Assembly (NCBI GenBank): GCA_036784855.1
Contig: JAZDSV010000004.1
Span: forward strand, 1 to 64,000
Length of the DNA stretch: 64,000 bases
DNA from: Aphelidium insulamus
Taxonomy: Eukaryota; Aphelidiomycota; Aphelidea; Aphelidiaceae
Direction of reading: 5' to 3'
The notes beneath the pieces are model-generated. The model had not been told where the DNA came from and searched no databases. It saw nothing but the letters and a program-made list of their open reading frames with translations. Below are positions 46,779-58,504 of the stretch, piece after piece; the stretch's first letter is position 1; each line of letters opens with the position of its first letter. A program made the position numbers and the translations under genes.

Positions 46779-49183
46779 ATGTATCCGTATTTGACGCGAC
46801 GCATCGTTATATTTGCCCTTGTGGCAGCCTTCTTGTTTTGCGTTGGGTTCTGTGAAGCGGGATGCAATGGCAACAAGTGTCCCCTGACAGGTGCGGTTCC
46901 CAAATGCATGTACTTCGCGCTGACAATGTGTTACAGATACCAGCAGTAGCAGCAGTATTAGCATCAGTGTCTATGATACTCCATCCAGCACAGCATCGGG
47001 CACTCCGGTATCGACTGCAACTAGCATGTCTACTGCCGGCACCGGGTCTGGTTCAACAACAATCGCACCGTCGATAGTCTCGCCGTCCAGTATCACCACG
47101 CAGACAGCCTTCGATCCCGTATTCTCTGTCACCGCGTCGCCATCATCAACATATCTGGTGGCTATGTCATCAGCGTCACCGTCGTATGTGGCTTGGGTAA
47201 CTAGCGTGTCTCCCAGCAGCGCATCGGCGTTCACTCCAGCAAGTACTACGGTGACGTCCACACAGTCAGACGCGTCCACCACTGTCTCTGGATCATCGAC
47301 TACCGTTGTCCCGTCAGTGGCCACTTCGGTACTCACTGCTTTGTCTTCTCAATCGACCCTTCCCACTACTACCGCCACCACCACAACCACCAGCAGCACC
47401 ACCACCAGCAGCACCGCGACACAATCACTGGCATCAGTGGTGCCTAGTGCAAACTCGACTGTCGCCACATTGGCTTCCACAACAATCGGCGGATCCAGCA
47501 CGGTCACGGCAAATGGTACGATAAGCAGCAGTATTGGTAGTGGCACCACCGTGGCTACTCTGTCCATTACGGTCACGGCAAATGGCACCATCACCTCCGT
47601 GACACCGCCATCACTGACAACCATCACACCGACAATACCTGCAACGATTACAGCTGGAAATGTTACTTCAGTCTTTGCCACCAGTGCGGCATCTACGTCG
47701 CTGTCCACGATCCGCACGCTTGCTTCCTTTGGTAGTGGCACTAGCTCGTTAATTTTGTCCACCTCCACCTCCTCGTCAAGCATGTAGTACAAGTGTATAT
47801 GTTGCCACTACTAACAACCATATGCAGGCCGCCCCAGCACCTCGACGCGGCCAACAAGTTCCCCGGTGGTCAGCACGGTGCCCACAAAGACATCGACGAC
47901 GCCAGTCTATGTCGACCGACCAACCACCGTGATTGACAGTGGCGACAGCGGCGCAGCGGGTGGCACGGGTGACAGTCCAGCGCCGCCACCGCCGCCAGCC
48001 ACCAGCAACACCGAGCTGAACAAGTCCGGGTCACAGAGCGGCACCATGAGCTTCACGATCGGGGTGGTGGCTGCGTTGTCGCTGCTGCTCTGCGTCGGCA
48101 TTCTGTACAGGCTGCACGTGCTGCACTACTTGTGGCGCCGCATTGGGGGTTGTTGCGGTGGTGTCAGTGGTCGCTTGCGTCGACATGGTGGTGGTCGGGG
48201 TAAGCAGTACGGCGCCGCGAATACCAGTGGAAGTGTCGGGGACCTGATGGCGGCGGCCAGTTCGTCACAGCTCAACCTGGAAATGGGACAAGTGGTTGGC
48301 ACTTCCTCCTCCCCCAGTCAGCTCCCATCTCCCGCACCGCCATTTAAAGTTCCCGGTATGCATACATACATGCATATATATATATATATATATATATACA
48401 TAATAATGTGTGGCAGACTACGCGGGCACAGAGGTGTCCATGTCGGATCCACAGCAGCCAATTATGGCGGGCAGCATGCGGCTGAACCCGGCAAAAATGG
48501 GCGCCACAATGCAGCCAAATCAGACGGCAAAGAAGCAGCGACCGGCGCTGGACGGCATACAGCGCTCTGCCACTGTCCGTGTGACGCCGTCGACTTCAAA
48601 GGCCGAGGCGGCAGCATATTTTGGAAGCGGCGCTGAAGTTCAGCTCACGGACCGGCCCGTGGTGAAGCTGCCCACATCGGGTAGCTTCAACAACGGCAGC
48701 AGTAGCAATCTTGTCGGCGCGCCCATCCAGCGGCAAAAGAGCCTGCGCGCAGGTGGCAGCCGCGATCAGCTCGCGCCGCCACCGGATGTGCCGACACCTG
48801 GTATGCCAGTGATGCCGCCGCCACCCAAAACATCGCCAACAGTGCAAACATCTGGCAATATCATATCGCCAACGTCTTCCACGTCTGCGCTGCGGTCACC
48901 ACTGCCACCACCACGTACACGCACCCCGAAACAAGAAATTGGCGGCAGTGTACGCCAGCAACAGTACGTGGTGCAGCAGACTGGAGGAGGTGCTGGACTG
49001 CAACGCAGCCAGACCACCCGGGCACCCACGCCAACGATTTATCTGGACTTGGGACAGCCGGTCAATCCATCAATGGGCATGCCGTTACTGCCACCGACCC
49101 GTCAGGCCAGTCTCGGCGCGCAGCATCAGTCACCGCGGCCGCAAGCACCGCGCAACCGGCAGCCACCTCGGCCGCAACAGTAA
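46779..49183 (+). CDS. Mucin-like single-pass cell-surface protein
   Basis: Four exons (46779-46890, 46937-47783, 47838-48355, 48417-49183) join in phase to give 747 residues. A signal peptide (IVIFALVAAFLFCVGFCEA) precedes a short Cys pair. About 330 residues of Ser/Thr/Ala/Val follow, with NGT/NVT glycosylation sequons and twin copies of STVTANGTI/ITVTANGTI. A membrane helix (MSFTIGVVAALSLLLCVGIL) is followed by a Cys/Gly/Arg-rich juxtamembrane part. The cytoplasmic tail has many Pro-rich stretches (VMPPPPKTSPT) that could bind SH3 or WW domains. The layout matches yeast wall-stress sensors (Mid2/Wsc type) and mucin receptors by convergence; no domain proves homology. The AT microsatellite at 48374-48398 lies in intron 3. 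Confidence 0.78.
48374..48398. repeat. AT microsatellite in an intron
   Basis: It lies in the last intron of the mucin-like gene (48356-48416). Confidence 0.9.
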
Positions 49184-49295
49184 CCGTTAACTAGTAGATA
49201 TATTGTGGCTTAGTAGCTATCTGTTTCCCTGTCACCGTTACATGAAACGGCGCAGACACAACATCGGCAACGGATTGATATTGCTGTATTCAGTA

Positions 49296-52200
49296 TTACT
49301 GCGTGGCATCCGCGTCGTCGGCGCTCACAATGTTTAGAAACACATCTTCCAGACTGCTCTGTGAGAATGCCCAATTGCACACGCTCGTCTCTGCCTTGAG
49401 CGCCTCCATCTGGCCCAGCAGTTGGGACACGGTGTTCCTGGCGCCGCCATTACGGTCCACGTCGAATTCGTAGATGACACTGCCGGACACATGGCCCTGA
49501 TCCACCACTCGCCAGCGGTTGGGCGGCAGCATGGCTTCAATGGTGCGCATAACACGCTGTCGTACGGCGTTGATTCCGCTGTGATCCATTGATGTATCAA
49601 CGGTGCTATTTCGCTGAGGTGCAAATGCAATCTGCAGTCGGAACCCGCTGCCGTACTTGCGCTTCAGATGCAGCGGCGAGCCCACGCACCGCAGCACGCC
49701 CTTGGCCATGATTCCTACGCGGCTGCACAGTTCGTCCGCCTCTTCCATCGAGTGTGTCTATGGGGTGTGTTGGATATTGATTACGTTTTTCAACAGTACT
49801 CACAGTCAATATGATGGTCTTGTCCTGCTTGGCGCCATGGATAATGTTCCAGATGGCCCGTCGCACCTCTGGGTCAAGGCCAGTTGTTGGTTCGTCCCTA
49901 CAACAGTTGTCATTATCTGTGCGCATGATCTACAAAATTTCAAACTTGCATAAACACCAGCGGCGCGTCGCCCAGCAGGGAAATGGCGATGCTGAGCCGC
50001 CTCTTCTCGCCGCCAGACAGAGTTTTCGACCGGCTTGACTTGAGCGCACTCAATTCCACCTTTTCCAGCGCGGCGCAGATTGCCGATACTTCTTCGTGCG
50101 GTCGTACACCCCGCAGCCGTGCATAGAACAGCAAGTGCTCCTCCACGGTGAGATCGTCCCACAGAATATCGTGCTGTAGTGTTATATCTTGGTTAAACAA
50201 CCACACGAATTATAATTTATCATACTTGAGGGCAAACGCCAATATTCAAGTAGACGTTGTCAGTGTCCGTGACCACATCGTGGCCGGCGATGTATGCTGT
50301 GCCTCCGGTGGGTCGGTACAGCCCCACCATCATGTGGATCAGGGTGGACTGTGGCGGTCATGTGAGTATGTAAACGATATTAACATACCTTTCCCGCCCC
50401 ATTTGGACCAAGCAGTCCAAACACCGTGTTGCGATCGACGCCCAAACACATGGAATGGTTGGCCACTTTGCCACCAGCGAAAACCTTGCGAATGTTCTTC
50501 ACAATCAGCGGCGAGTTGTGAAAGTCGCGCGGCGACAGTTTCATTGCTTCGATTCGCTCGCGCTCTGCTCGCACGTCGTCGTCTTCCTGATCTAGTGCTT
50601 CATCCTGTTCTGCCATCAGGCATTCACGTTCCTAAAAATAAGTACACGGTGTTGATTTCAAGACATAGATTGCGCATACCGGATCTGAGAGGGCAGCCCT
50701 GCTGCTATTCCTAGCAGTCTTCAGAATCCAATTGAATGGTTGCGAGACAACAAAGTGCCACGGCTTAGGCACGCCAAACTCTGTGCGAACAATATTGGCA
50801 GCATACGCAGTCAGCGCCAGCAGGCATAACCACTGCACCAGCAGGAACAGCATGCACGTGCGCACAGTGTCGGAGCCTGTCAAATCCGCGAATTTATACG
50901 GCTACCGAATCAGCAATGTATTACACAGTCGGCCCTCACTAACGTGCCTGACGGAATGGATCATCGGCAGCGTATCCAAGGACACCCAGTGCATGGTAAA
51001 AGGCAAAAATGGGCCAGGCAAATATTGCTGTCGGCGGCTCTTCGTAGCCGAATATAATTTCTTCAGTGCTGTTGAGCACGCACGACAAAATCACAATGGC
51101 ATATGTGACCTCTAAAACATTTGATCAGCAACGAGAATGTAGAAAAATTAATACTCACTCTGTGCAACGCGACTTCTGGAAAACAAGACTGAGAGCATGA
51201 ACGCCATGAGGACAAGCACGTTCGCCCACAGCAGCAGTAGCAGGAGGTAGACCAGCGGATCCGTCAGTAAAAACATCTTGATTCCCCACGCCGCACCGCT
51301 AGCGACAAACACCACGGAACACACTAATTGCAGCAGGACAAAGTGCAAGTAGTGCGTCAAATAGTATGCCCACGTAGACAGGCCATGCATGCGCATCATA
51401 ATCAGTATACGGTCCTCCTTCTCCTTGACCAGCGCCAAGACAAACATTGGCAGCAGGAACGTGAGTCCGAATGGGAATGCAATCTTGGCCGTCACAGCGG
51501 CGGGGCTGGGCGCGTACTCCCTCCTGTCCCAGGCAATTGTTTGCGGCATGGCTCTTGCAGAGCGCACTATCCGATACGTCGATGAATTGGGAGATGCCGC
51601 CACTATAAATATATCAGCATACTTGGCAAATAAGTACTGCACAAATACTTACAAAGAGCATTTGACAACTGAGATATTTCGTAGGCCGCGCGGAACCCTT
51701 GTGGTGGCACAGCTATATTGCGCTTGACGCGGTAATGCAGCAGCGGCGCATACCCCAAAGTGCTAATGGCGCGATTGAGGCGCACGGCACGGCCACACTG
51801 CACCGTGGCCTTGATTGCAAGAGCAGCCGTTTCCAATTTGTCAATGTACAACGCGCCATAGAATGGATACTTTGTAGTAAGCATCTCCTCGCTTTCCAAG
51901 TACAGCGCCTCATCGCGTGAAGGAACCGGGTTATCCGCAGTCCTATTTAGAATGTATTTCACCTGCTTTTGATAGACATCTTCATATGTATTGGAGATGC
52001 TAAAATATGTATTAACAATGAAATATTTGAGCTACAAACATACCGTGTCAGTTCAGCTAGGAGAAATTCGTCCGGTTGCTGCGACGGATCTCCGCGCACG
52101 TAAAAGTCTGTTGGCACGTACAGATTTTGCGGACGGGTGTAGTTGCCGTACTTGAAGTATCTTGTGCTTGTGCCGCCTAGGAATCCTGACGCACAGAGAT

Positions 52201-53202
52201 TATTTAGCCGCCGTATTTGCACACAAAGATTAACACAACAACTAACCAGACTTGGCCGGCTCATCGTCTGGTGCAGGGATGGCACCCTGTGAGGCATACG
52301 GCCCATGCCTGCCCTTGATACCCAGATCTTGAACCCCGTCCGCAGCATACACGTATGTCCATGGTAGCAATTGAACCGGGAATATCTTGTTGTACAGCGT
52401 GACGTTTGGGGACACATAATCGTACGGGGCCTTTTTTTCCTCGTGGGTCTTTTCCACAGCTTCTTCCAAGATATCTCCACCATATGGCTTGAAATACAAA
52501 GGCGCCTTACTGTACTCGTCATCGAACCAACCACGTCGTGGTTGCGGCAGAAACGTGCTGCATACAATGAGTATGCAATGAACAGCAACTGTACAGACAG
52601 CGCACCTATCCCGCGACAACGGGGACCCAGGATCACGATTATACGGCTCGGAAAAGGCATATTCGTTATCGAATTGAGTGACACAGGGCTCCTCGTCGCC
52701 ATATCGCGACAACTGATAATAATTGACGTCTGTGGCATTTACGTCCCCGACCATCCAGTACAGATCCACTTTTATGGGAATGTTCAGAGTGTTGTTCATG
52801 TAGGCGTCCGAGTTGGAGCAGTAGCGCGCCGGCGACTGAAAGTCTTTGCCGAGTGGTACGGTTGTGGAAAGCAACGATATGCTGCCCACCGCAGCCACCA
52901 CCAGTAGCGGAAAGATCCTGCGACAATCAGTAATCAGAGACAATATACACGTGAGCAATACGAACGCCACGCAGCACACGTTGACCAGCGTCTGCCGCTT
53001 CTGGTAGCTGAGTGTCTTGCGTACCTGCGGGGCAAGATTAGCATTTCTCTGCTGATGTATAACTCTGTACCAAAGCGCGCATCTGGTTGGATTTCCGAGA
53101 TGCACCACCACTGGCATTGTTGGCATGCGCGCCTGCTGCGGGCAGCGCAATGACGGCATCTGCTGGACGCTCATGGCGCGCGTTATTGCCCTCCACGGTC
53201 AT
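49296..53202 (-). CDS. ABCA-type ABC transporter with one nucleotide-binding domain
   Basis: ABCA proteins move lipids across membranes. Thirteen exons (53202-53071, 53024-52606, 52557-52247, 52185-52044, 51999-51653, 51602-51159, 51111-50944, 50876-50680, 50631-50389, 50348-50226, 50173-49950, 49897-49804, 49757-49296) join in phase to give 1101 residues. An N-terminal helix, a large extracellular loop and a cluster of helices (for example PLVYLLLLLLWANVLVLMAF) form one membrane domain. The single NBD has FGLLGPNGAGKS (Walker A, split by an intron), KTLSGGEKRRLSIA (signature), LVFMDEPTTGLDPE (Walker B) and the H-loop THSMEEADELC. One NBD makes it a half-size transporter that should dimerise. 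The intron at 49949-49898 starts GC-AAGT. Confidence 0.94.
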
Positions 53203-53808
53203 TTTGAGTGTGGCTGTGTGTGCGGGATTCAGGGGTTCTGGCAGCCAATCATCCCTGAGATTTAGTCTTCAGTTCATCACAATGCAGCAAATCATCAAAA
53301 AATTGATGCAATGTATATAAATGCCTTGAATACAAAAGTGCCGAGCAGTTGTCTGATCTCAATTAAATTTAATGGCAAGTGCAGCCTGCAGAGGCTTAAA
53401 CAGAACCTGATACGCATTGCAAACATATTGCTGTTTATATCACCGAGGCAAAAAGCTCGATATGTGCACAGTTTAGACCACCTAGCTTCGTTGTGAAGTC
53501 CGCTGCACTCTGCTTTTACGACATAATTATAGAAAATTTTATCATTATGCAATCGAAGGAAACAGCATTTAACATTTCACAGTTCTAACGACTCTACCCT
53601 GGTGCGGAAACTATAACAAATTGCATGCATCTGCAAGTAAGACACACAAACAACCAAACTCAACAGTCTTATTTAGCAGGTTGCATGCTAATCATGACGC
53701 ACCCATTAGGTGCCAGAAAATATCGTTCACTGAGAACTATTTAGCTTCTCATTGGCTGTCTATTTCCCGTGTTGTGTGCGCGCGTCCGCCAATCAAGTGA
53801 TTCCAGTT

Positions 53809-54731
53809 ATGGACGACGCGTCGGCTGAGTGTTCGCACAGCTACGCGTCCGACGTGCAAGCGTCCGGAAAATCGTCGGTGCACCGAGATCCTGACGACAA
53901 AACCAACAAACACGTCCGATTCGACCCCCATGTTACGGTAACAAACATTCCAGCGCGATCGGACGTTGCGAACATGTCCATCGGAGATTCCAGTGCTGGC
54001 GAGGTGTCTGACTCGGCGCACGCGTCATCGAAGCGCAAGCTGCACACGGCAATCAAGCGTAAGAACAACTGAAAATCGTTGCCAACTCTGACATAATTAA
54101 GCATTACTGCAAGAATTCGGCGTTGATGGCGTCAATCGTCCGCGCGTGTACCTCGAGGCCGACGACGTGATGGACAGCTTGAACCGCGCGCATCAGGCCG
54201 AAATTAGTAGCTTACACGAGCTGATACGCTACCAAGATATGGTTATACATGACAAAAATATTGAAATCGAAAAGCAAGCTGCGCAACTGGGTCCGCTCAA
54301 GCTTCGACTGTTCATAGGTGACTACGCTTCTACATTCATCTAATTCCGCTCTAATTCCGTTGAGTCGCTGCACTTGTGCCGCCATCGCCGACCCTGCGAT
54401 CAATTTTGCCGATAATTTTGCGCACATGCTGTCGTGTAGCGACAATGACAATGTCGAGGTTGCGACGGTGGTACGACAAGCCTTTGCTGTGCAACATGAC
54501 TCCGACATCATTGCAGTTGTGATGTACTGGTGGCGCGTACTCAGCCACTTCTTGCACATCAACGTCACCTCGCACTTGCCACCGTGGTCGGAAAGTGGTT
54601 GCGCTTCACTTCGCCGGCTGATTGCCGCTTGGTGTGAAAGCGATGAACAGCAATCACTTCTGCAAGCGCTGGAGAGCACGCGGCTCCAGGTTTTGCGAAA
54701 TCGACGAAGTCCACGCGGGCGGCCACAGTAG
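53809..54731 (+). pseudogene. Unknown-family gene, copy 1 (acceptor lost)
   Basis: Exon 1 (53809-54058) and exon 2 (54114-54317) match copies 2 and 3 closely: MDDASAECSHS, HVRFDPHVTVTNI, then QFGVDGVNRPRVYLEADDVM and a short helix. At the third exon this copy lacks the bases that hold the acceptor in copy 2 (GCGCCAG before AGTCGGCG) and instead repeats TAATTCCG. No in-phase AG remains before the conserved CTCAAIADPAINF coding region (about 54360-54731), so a normal protein is unlikely. A truncated protein from exons 1-2 could still be made. Confidence 0.65.
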
Positions 54732-54885
54732 TTAATAGAGTTGTTTTTGTTTTGTGTCAAAAAAACTTTTGGAACGTGGGCAAAACCAGTATTGCATTGT
54801 TTCTCAATTTTGGTAAACCGCTTAAAAAATTTGCTTTTTGGCTCCGCAGTTAAGATATGTTAGTATAGTCCCGTATTAAATTGCC

Positions 54886-54990
54886 ACATGCGTTAGAACA
54901 ACAAGCATTGATACAGGCCCTGGAGCGTACACGAGTTCAAGTTTTACAGCGGTGCCGGCGCCCTACGTGGGCTGCCGCCAACTACTTTAG
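54886..54990 (+). pseudogene. 3' stub of the copy-3-type gene
   Basis: CAAGCATTGATACAGGCCCT... through GTTTTACAGCGG...CGTGGGCTGCCGCCAACTA matches the last 35 codons of copy 3 (59480-59585) rather than copy 1. It directly precedes the kinesin-9 stub, as copy 3 precedes kinesin-9, so it preserves the ancestral junction. Confidence 0.8.
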
Positions 54991-55027
54991 ATGTGTCTGT
55001 TCGTGAATTTACACGCATATCAAAGTT

Positions 55028-55415
55028 AATTCTTTGGTCAATTGCCAGACTTCTTGTTGCGCAGAGCCTGGAAGAAGGCGCCGGCATCTGCTTGACTCTC
55101 GGCACTTAGATGTTTCAGATCTGCTCCACCGGCAATATTGTCGACTAACTGAACATCGGCTGACACCTTCGTAACTCGCTGTCTGGAAAAGTATCGCGGC
55201 CGAGTTGGCGACGCCACTTACCCGATGTCTGATGTAGATTCTTTGAATGCTCGTTGCATCTTAGCGCGTGACTGTTTGAACAACGGTGTCCAGTACTCGC
55301 ACTCCTGTCGGCGGTCGGCCAGTTGCTGTGCTTCTGCCGTAACCTCCTGTATTTCTGCCAGCCCCAGCGCGGTGAATCGTCGATTGCTTGCTGCAACGCA
55401 CGCGGATTACTAGTA
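55028..55415 (-). pseudogene. 3' stub of kinesin-9, copy 1
   Basis: The plus strand reads TTCTTTGGTCAATTGCCAGA, as at 59643 in the intact gene, and continues to about codon 665 of KIF6. It corresponds to the last roughly 128 residues. Small indels and substitutions break the frame, and there is no motor domain. Confidence 0.85.
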
Positions 55416-56036
55416 CATCGGGGGTATTGTCGTTGTCTTCGTCGATTACGCTGTGATTAAGGGTTATCATCTGCGGCCAATCATCCCTGAGATGTATTGA
55501 GCAGTTGTCTGATCACATAAAGTTTAACGGCAAGTGCAGCCTGCAGAGGCTTGAACAGAACCTGATACGCATGGCAAACATATTGCTGTTTATATCACCG
55601 AGGCAAAATACTTGATACGTGCACAGTTTAGACCACATAGCTTCGTTGTGAAGTCCGCTGCACTCTGCTTTTACGACATTAATTATAGAAATTTTTTCAT
55701 TATGATAATCGTTAAATTATAATAACTGTTAGAAATACATAATAAAATTAAATGACTGTGCGATGCGTACCCTAAGGCAATCGAAGGAAACAGCATTTAA
55801 CATTTCACAGTTCTAAGACCTCTACCCTGGTGCGGAAACTATAACAGTTTGCATGCATCTGCAAGTAAGACACACAAACAACCAAACTCAACAGTCTTAT
55901 TTAGCAGGTTGCATGCTAATCATAACGCACCCATTAGGTGCCAGAAAATATCGTTCACTGAGAACTATTTAGCTTCTCATTGGCTGTCTATATCCCGTGT
56001 TGTTTGCGCGCGTCCGCCAATCAAGTGATTCCAGTT

Positions 56037-56963
56037 ATGGACGACGCGTCGGCTGAGTGTTCGCACAGCGACGCGTCCAACGTGCAAGCGTCCGGGAAAT
56101 CGTCTGTGCACCGAGATCCTGACGACAAAACCAACAAACACGTCCGATTCGACTCGCATGTTACGGTAAAAAACATTCCAGCGCGTTCGGACGTTGCGAA
56201 CATGTCCAGCGGAGATTCCAGTGCTGGCGAGGTGTCTGACTCTGCGCACGCGTCGTCGAAGCGCAAGCTGCACACGGCAATCAAGCGTAAGTACAACTGA
56301 GAATCGTTGCCAACTCTGACATAATTAAGCATTACTGCAAGAATTCGGCGTTGATGGCGTCAATCGCCCGCGCGTATACCTCGAGGCCGACGAGGTGATG
56401 GACAATTTGAATCGCGCTTTGAATCGCGCACATCAAGCCGAAATCAGCCGACTTTACGAGCTGATACGCTACAAGGACAGCGAACTGGATCAGCAGAAGT
56501 CGCAACTGGGTCCACTCAAGCTTCGACTGTTCATAGGTAACTACGCTTCTACATTCATCTAATTCCGCTCAACGCGCCAGAGTCGGCGTTGTTGAGTCGC
56601 TGCACTTGTGCCGCCATCGCCGACCCTGCGATCAATTTTGCCGATAATTTTGGGCACATGCTGTCGTGTGGCGACAATGCCAATGTCGAGATTGCGACGG
56701 TGGCACGACAAGCCTTTGCTATGCAAAATGACTCCGACATCATTGCAGTTGTGATGTACTGGTGGCGCGTACTCAGCCACTTCTTGCACATAAACGTCAC
56801 TTCGCACTTGCCACCGTGGTCGGAAAGTGGTTGCACATCACTTCGCCGGCTGATTGCCGCTTGGTGTGAAAGCGATGAACAGCAATCACTTCTGCAAGCG
56901 CTGGAGAGCACGCGGCTCCAGGTTTTGCGAAAGCGACGAAGTCCACGCGGGCGGCAACAGTAG
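56037..56963 (+). CDS. Unknown-family protein, copy 2 (intact)
   Basis: Three exons (56037-56286, 56342-56536, 56581-56963) join in phase to give 275 residues. The N-terminal 80 residues are Ser/Asp/His-rich and disordered. A short amphipathic helix follows (AEISRLYELIRYKDSELD). The C-terminal 120 residues look folded: LSRCTCAAIADPAINFADNF, an alternation of His, Trp and hydrophobic residues (MYWWRVLSHFLHINV), then EQQSLLQALESTRLQVL and a basic tail. I recognise no family. ATTGG and CCAAT boxes lie about 60 and 20 bp upstream of the start. Only this copy and copy 3 have complete splice sites. Confidence 0.75.
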
Positions 56964-57044
56964 TTCATAGAGTTGTTTTTGTTTTGTGTCAAAATAACTT
57001 TTGGAACGTGGGCAAAACCAGTATTGCATTGTTTCTCAATTTTT

Positions 57045-57089
57045 GTAAACTATAGTTTACCAATATTTTTTACGCTATAGCGTAAAAAA
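57045..57089. repeat. Two adjacent perfect palindromes
   Basis: GTAAACTATAGTTTAC (57045-57060) and the 24-bp palindrome centred at 57077/57078 (57066-57089, core ACGCTATAGCGT flanked by six T and six A). Unit 1 has only GGTAAACCGCTTAAAAAA at this place, so this is a unit-specific change. Confidence 0.85.
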
Positions 57090-57140
57090 TTTGCTTTTTG
57101 GCCCCGCTGTTGAGATATGTTAGTATAGTCCCGTATTAAA

Positions 57141-57241
57141 TTGCCACATGCGTTAGAACAACAAGCATTGCCACAGGCCCTGGAGCGTACACGAGTTCAA
57201 GTTTTACAGCGGCGCCGGCTGGGCTGCCGCCAACTACTTTA
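57141..57241 (+). pseudogene. 3' stub of the copy-3-type gene, second
   Basis: The same fragment as at 54886-54990, with a further internal deletion before GGGCTGCCGCCAACTA. Confidence 0.75.
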
Positions 57242-57279
57242 GATGTGTCTGTTCGTGAATATACACATATGTCAAAGTT

Positions 57280-57545
57280 AATTCTTTGGTCAATTGCCAG
57301 ACTTCTTGTTGCGCAGAGCCTGCAAGAAGGCGCCGGCATCTGCTTGACTCTCGGCACTTAGATGTTTCAGATCTGCTCCACCGGCAATCTTGTCGACAAC
57401 TGAACATCGGCTGGCACCTTCGCAACTCGCTATCTGGAAACGTATCGCGGCCGAGTTGGCGACGCCACTGACCCGATGTCTGATGTAGATTCTTTGAACG
57501 CTCGTTGCATCTTAGCTTGAACAACTGTGTCCAGTACTCGCACTA
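57280..57545 (-). pseudogene. 3' stub of kinesin-9, copy 2
   Basis: It matches 59643 to about 59915 of the intact gene and then stops at CAGTACTCGCACT, where unrelated AT-rich DNA begins. It is shorter and more gapped than the first stub. Confidence 0.85.
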
Positions 57546-57599
57546 TTAATTGAGCTTAATTGAGCATACAATTGCTAGCCTACTGAACTATAAAAAAAA

Positions 57600-58490
57600 T
57601 ATTGCATCCACGCCTGGAAACGGGGAGTAGTGGTCCTCGATTTAGCAAGTGGACGGATACAAAACTGACAACTCAACAGAGGGATTATGCTGCTCGGGAT
57701 GCGTGGGCATCATTGTTACTTTATTGCAAGACTATGAACCTCAAGGTCTTGCACGATGTAGAAAATTTGAGTTCTCCTGCGTCCTCTACTGATGAAGGTT
57801 CTACGAAATCGATTTCAACTGGCAAACTTACTATGGTGAATCTGGATGGCTGGCATGCACTGAAACGAAAAATTATGCCAGAAAAACATCCTTCGGCTAA
57901 CGAATTTAAGTGCTGTCTATGCGATTCGATGTACATACTGCACCAAAATAACAACTCTGCGGTTGAGACGTATTTGGCAAGTATCAACTTCAATTTCAAG
58001 CTGATAGTTTGGAGCAAGTTGAAGCAAGTTTACAGCATTACATTACAAGCATATGTTACTTGCCAATTCATACGAGGTTGGAGCGTCGATTATTCATACA
58101 GCAATTGGAAAATATATGGCATCAACAATATCAAGTGCCAAGCTTCAGCAAACGGCTAAAGACTGGAACAGTGGGCGAATTGGGAATATTCCGGACGGAA
58201 TCAACATTTTTAAAAAGTTACCCGACCATTTTCGGCAGATCTTGGCGATGTACGAAATATTGCAAAATATAGTGCCCGCCGACTTAATCAAGTTGCTTGA
58301 GACGAAGTGCAATGTTATCTTTCGAACTTGGCAAAATTTGATGACGCAGAACGCGCCATTGCTATGGAATTGGAATTGATGGTGCCAATGAGTGATACTG
58401 AAGATGATGACGAATTAGAATTTGACTTTTGGTCTATTGGAGATGCCTGTAATGGTACTATTTTGTTGTATTTGACATTTCTAACACTAT
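57600..58490 (+). pseudogene. Fragment of a WRN/RNase D-like 3'-5' exonuclease gene
   Basis: The open segment 57602-58040 begins inside a DEDD exonuclease domain: KLTTQQRDYAARDAWASLLL carries the last catalytic Tyr/Asp block. About 250 residues of linker follow in shifting frames: EVGASIIHTAIGKYMASTIS at 58075, FFKKLPDHF-like KKLPDHFRQILAMYEILQNI at 58205, and LAKFDDAERAIAMELELM at 58325. The first exonuclease motifs are absent and the frame changes at least twice. It looks like the 3' part of a gene stranded between units 2 and 3. Confidence 0.55.
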
Positions 58491-58504
58491 GAATTCAGTA
58501 TGAA

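Larger units (their letters stand above)
53240..55475. repeat. Tandem unit 1 (unknown-family gene plus kinesin-9 stub)
   Basis: Starts with GCCAATCATCCCTGAGAT (about 53244). A common leader follows (GGCAAGTGCAGCCTGCAGAG, CTGTTTATATCACCGAGGCA), then gene copy 1, a 3' stub of a sister gene and a 3' stub of kinesin-9. The same order recurs from about 55476. Confidence 0.9.
55476..57545. repeat. Tandem unit 2
   Basis: The same order as unit 1, with the whole leader (55476-56030), gene copy 2, a gene 3' stub and a shorter kinesin-9 stub. It differs by an insertion near 55690-55770 and by the double palindrome at 57045-57089. Confidence 0.9.

Noticed and set aside
47026-47792. Long open frames on the strand opposite the mucin-like gene
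   Set aside because: They mirror the Ser/Thr repeat codons and lack exons, signal or homology; they are shadows of the real gene.
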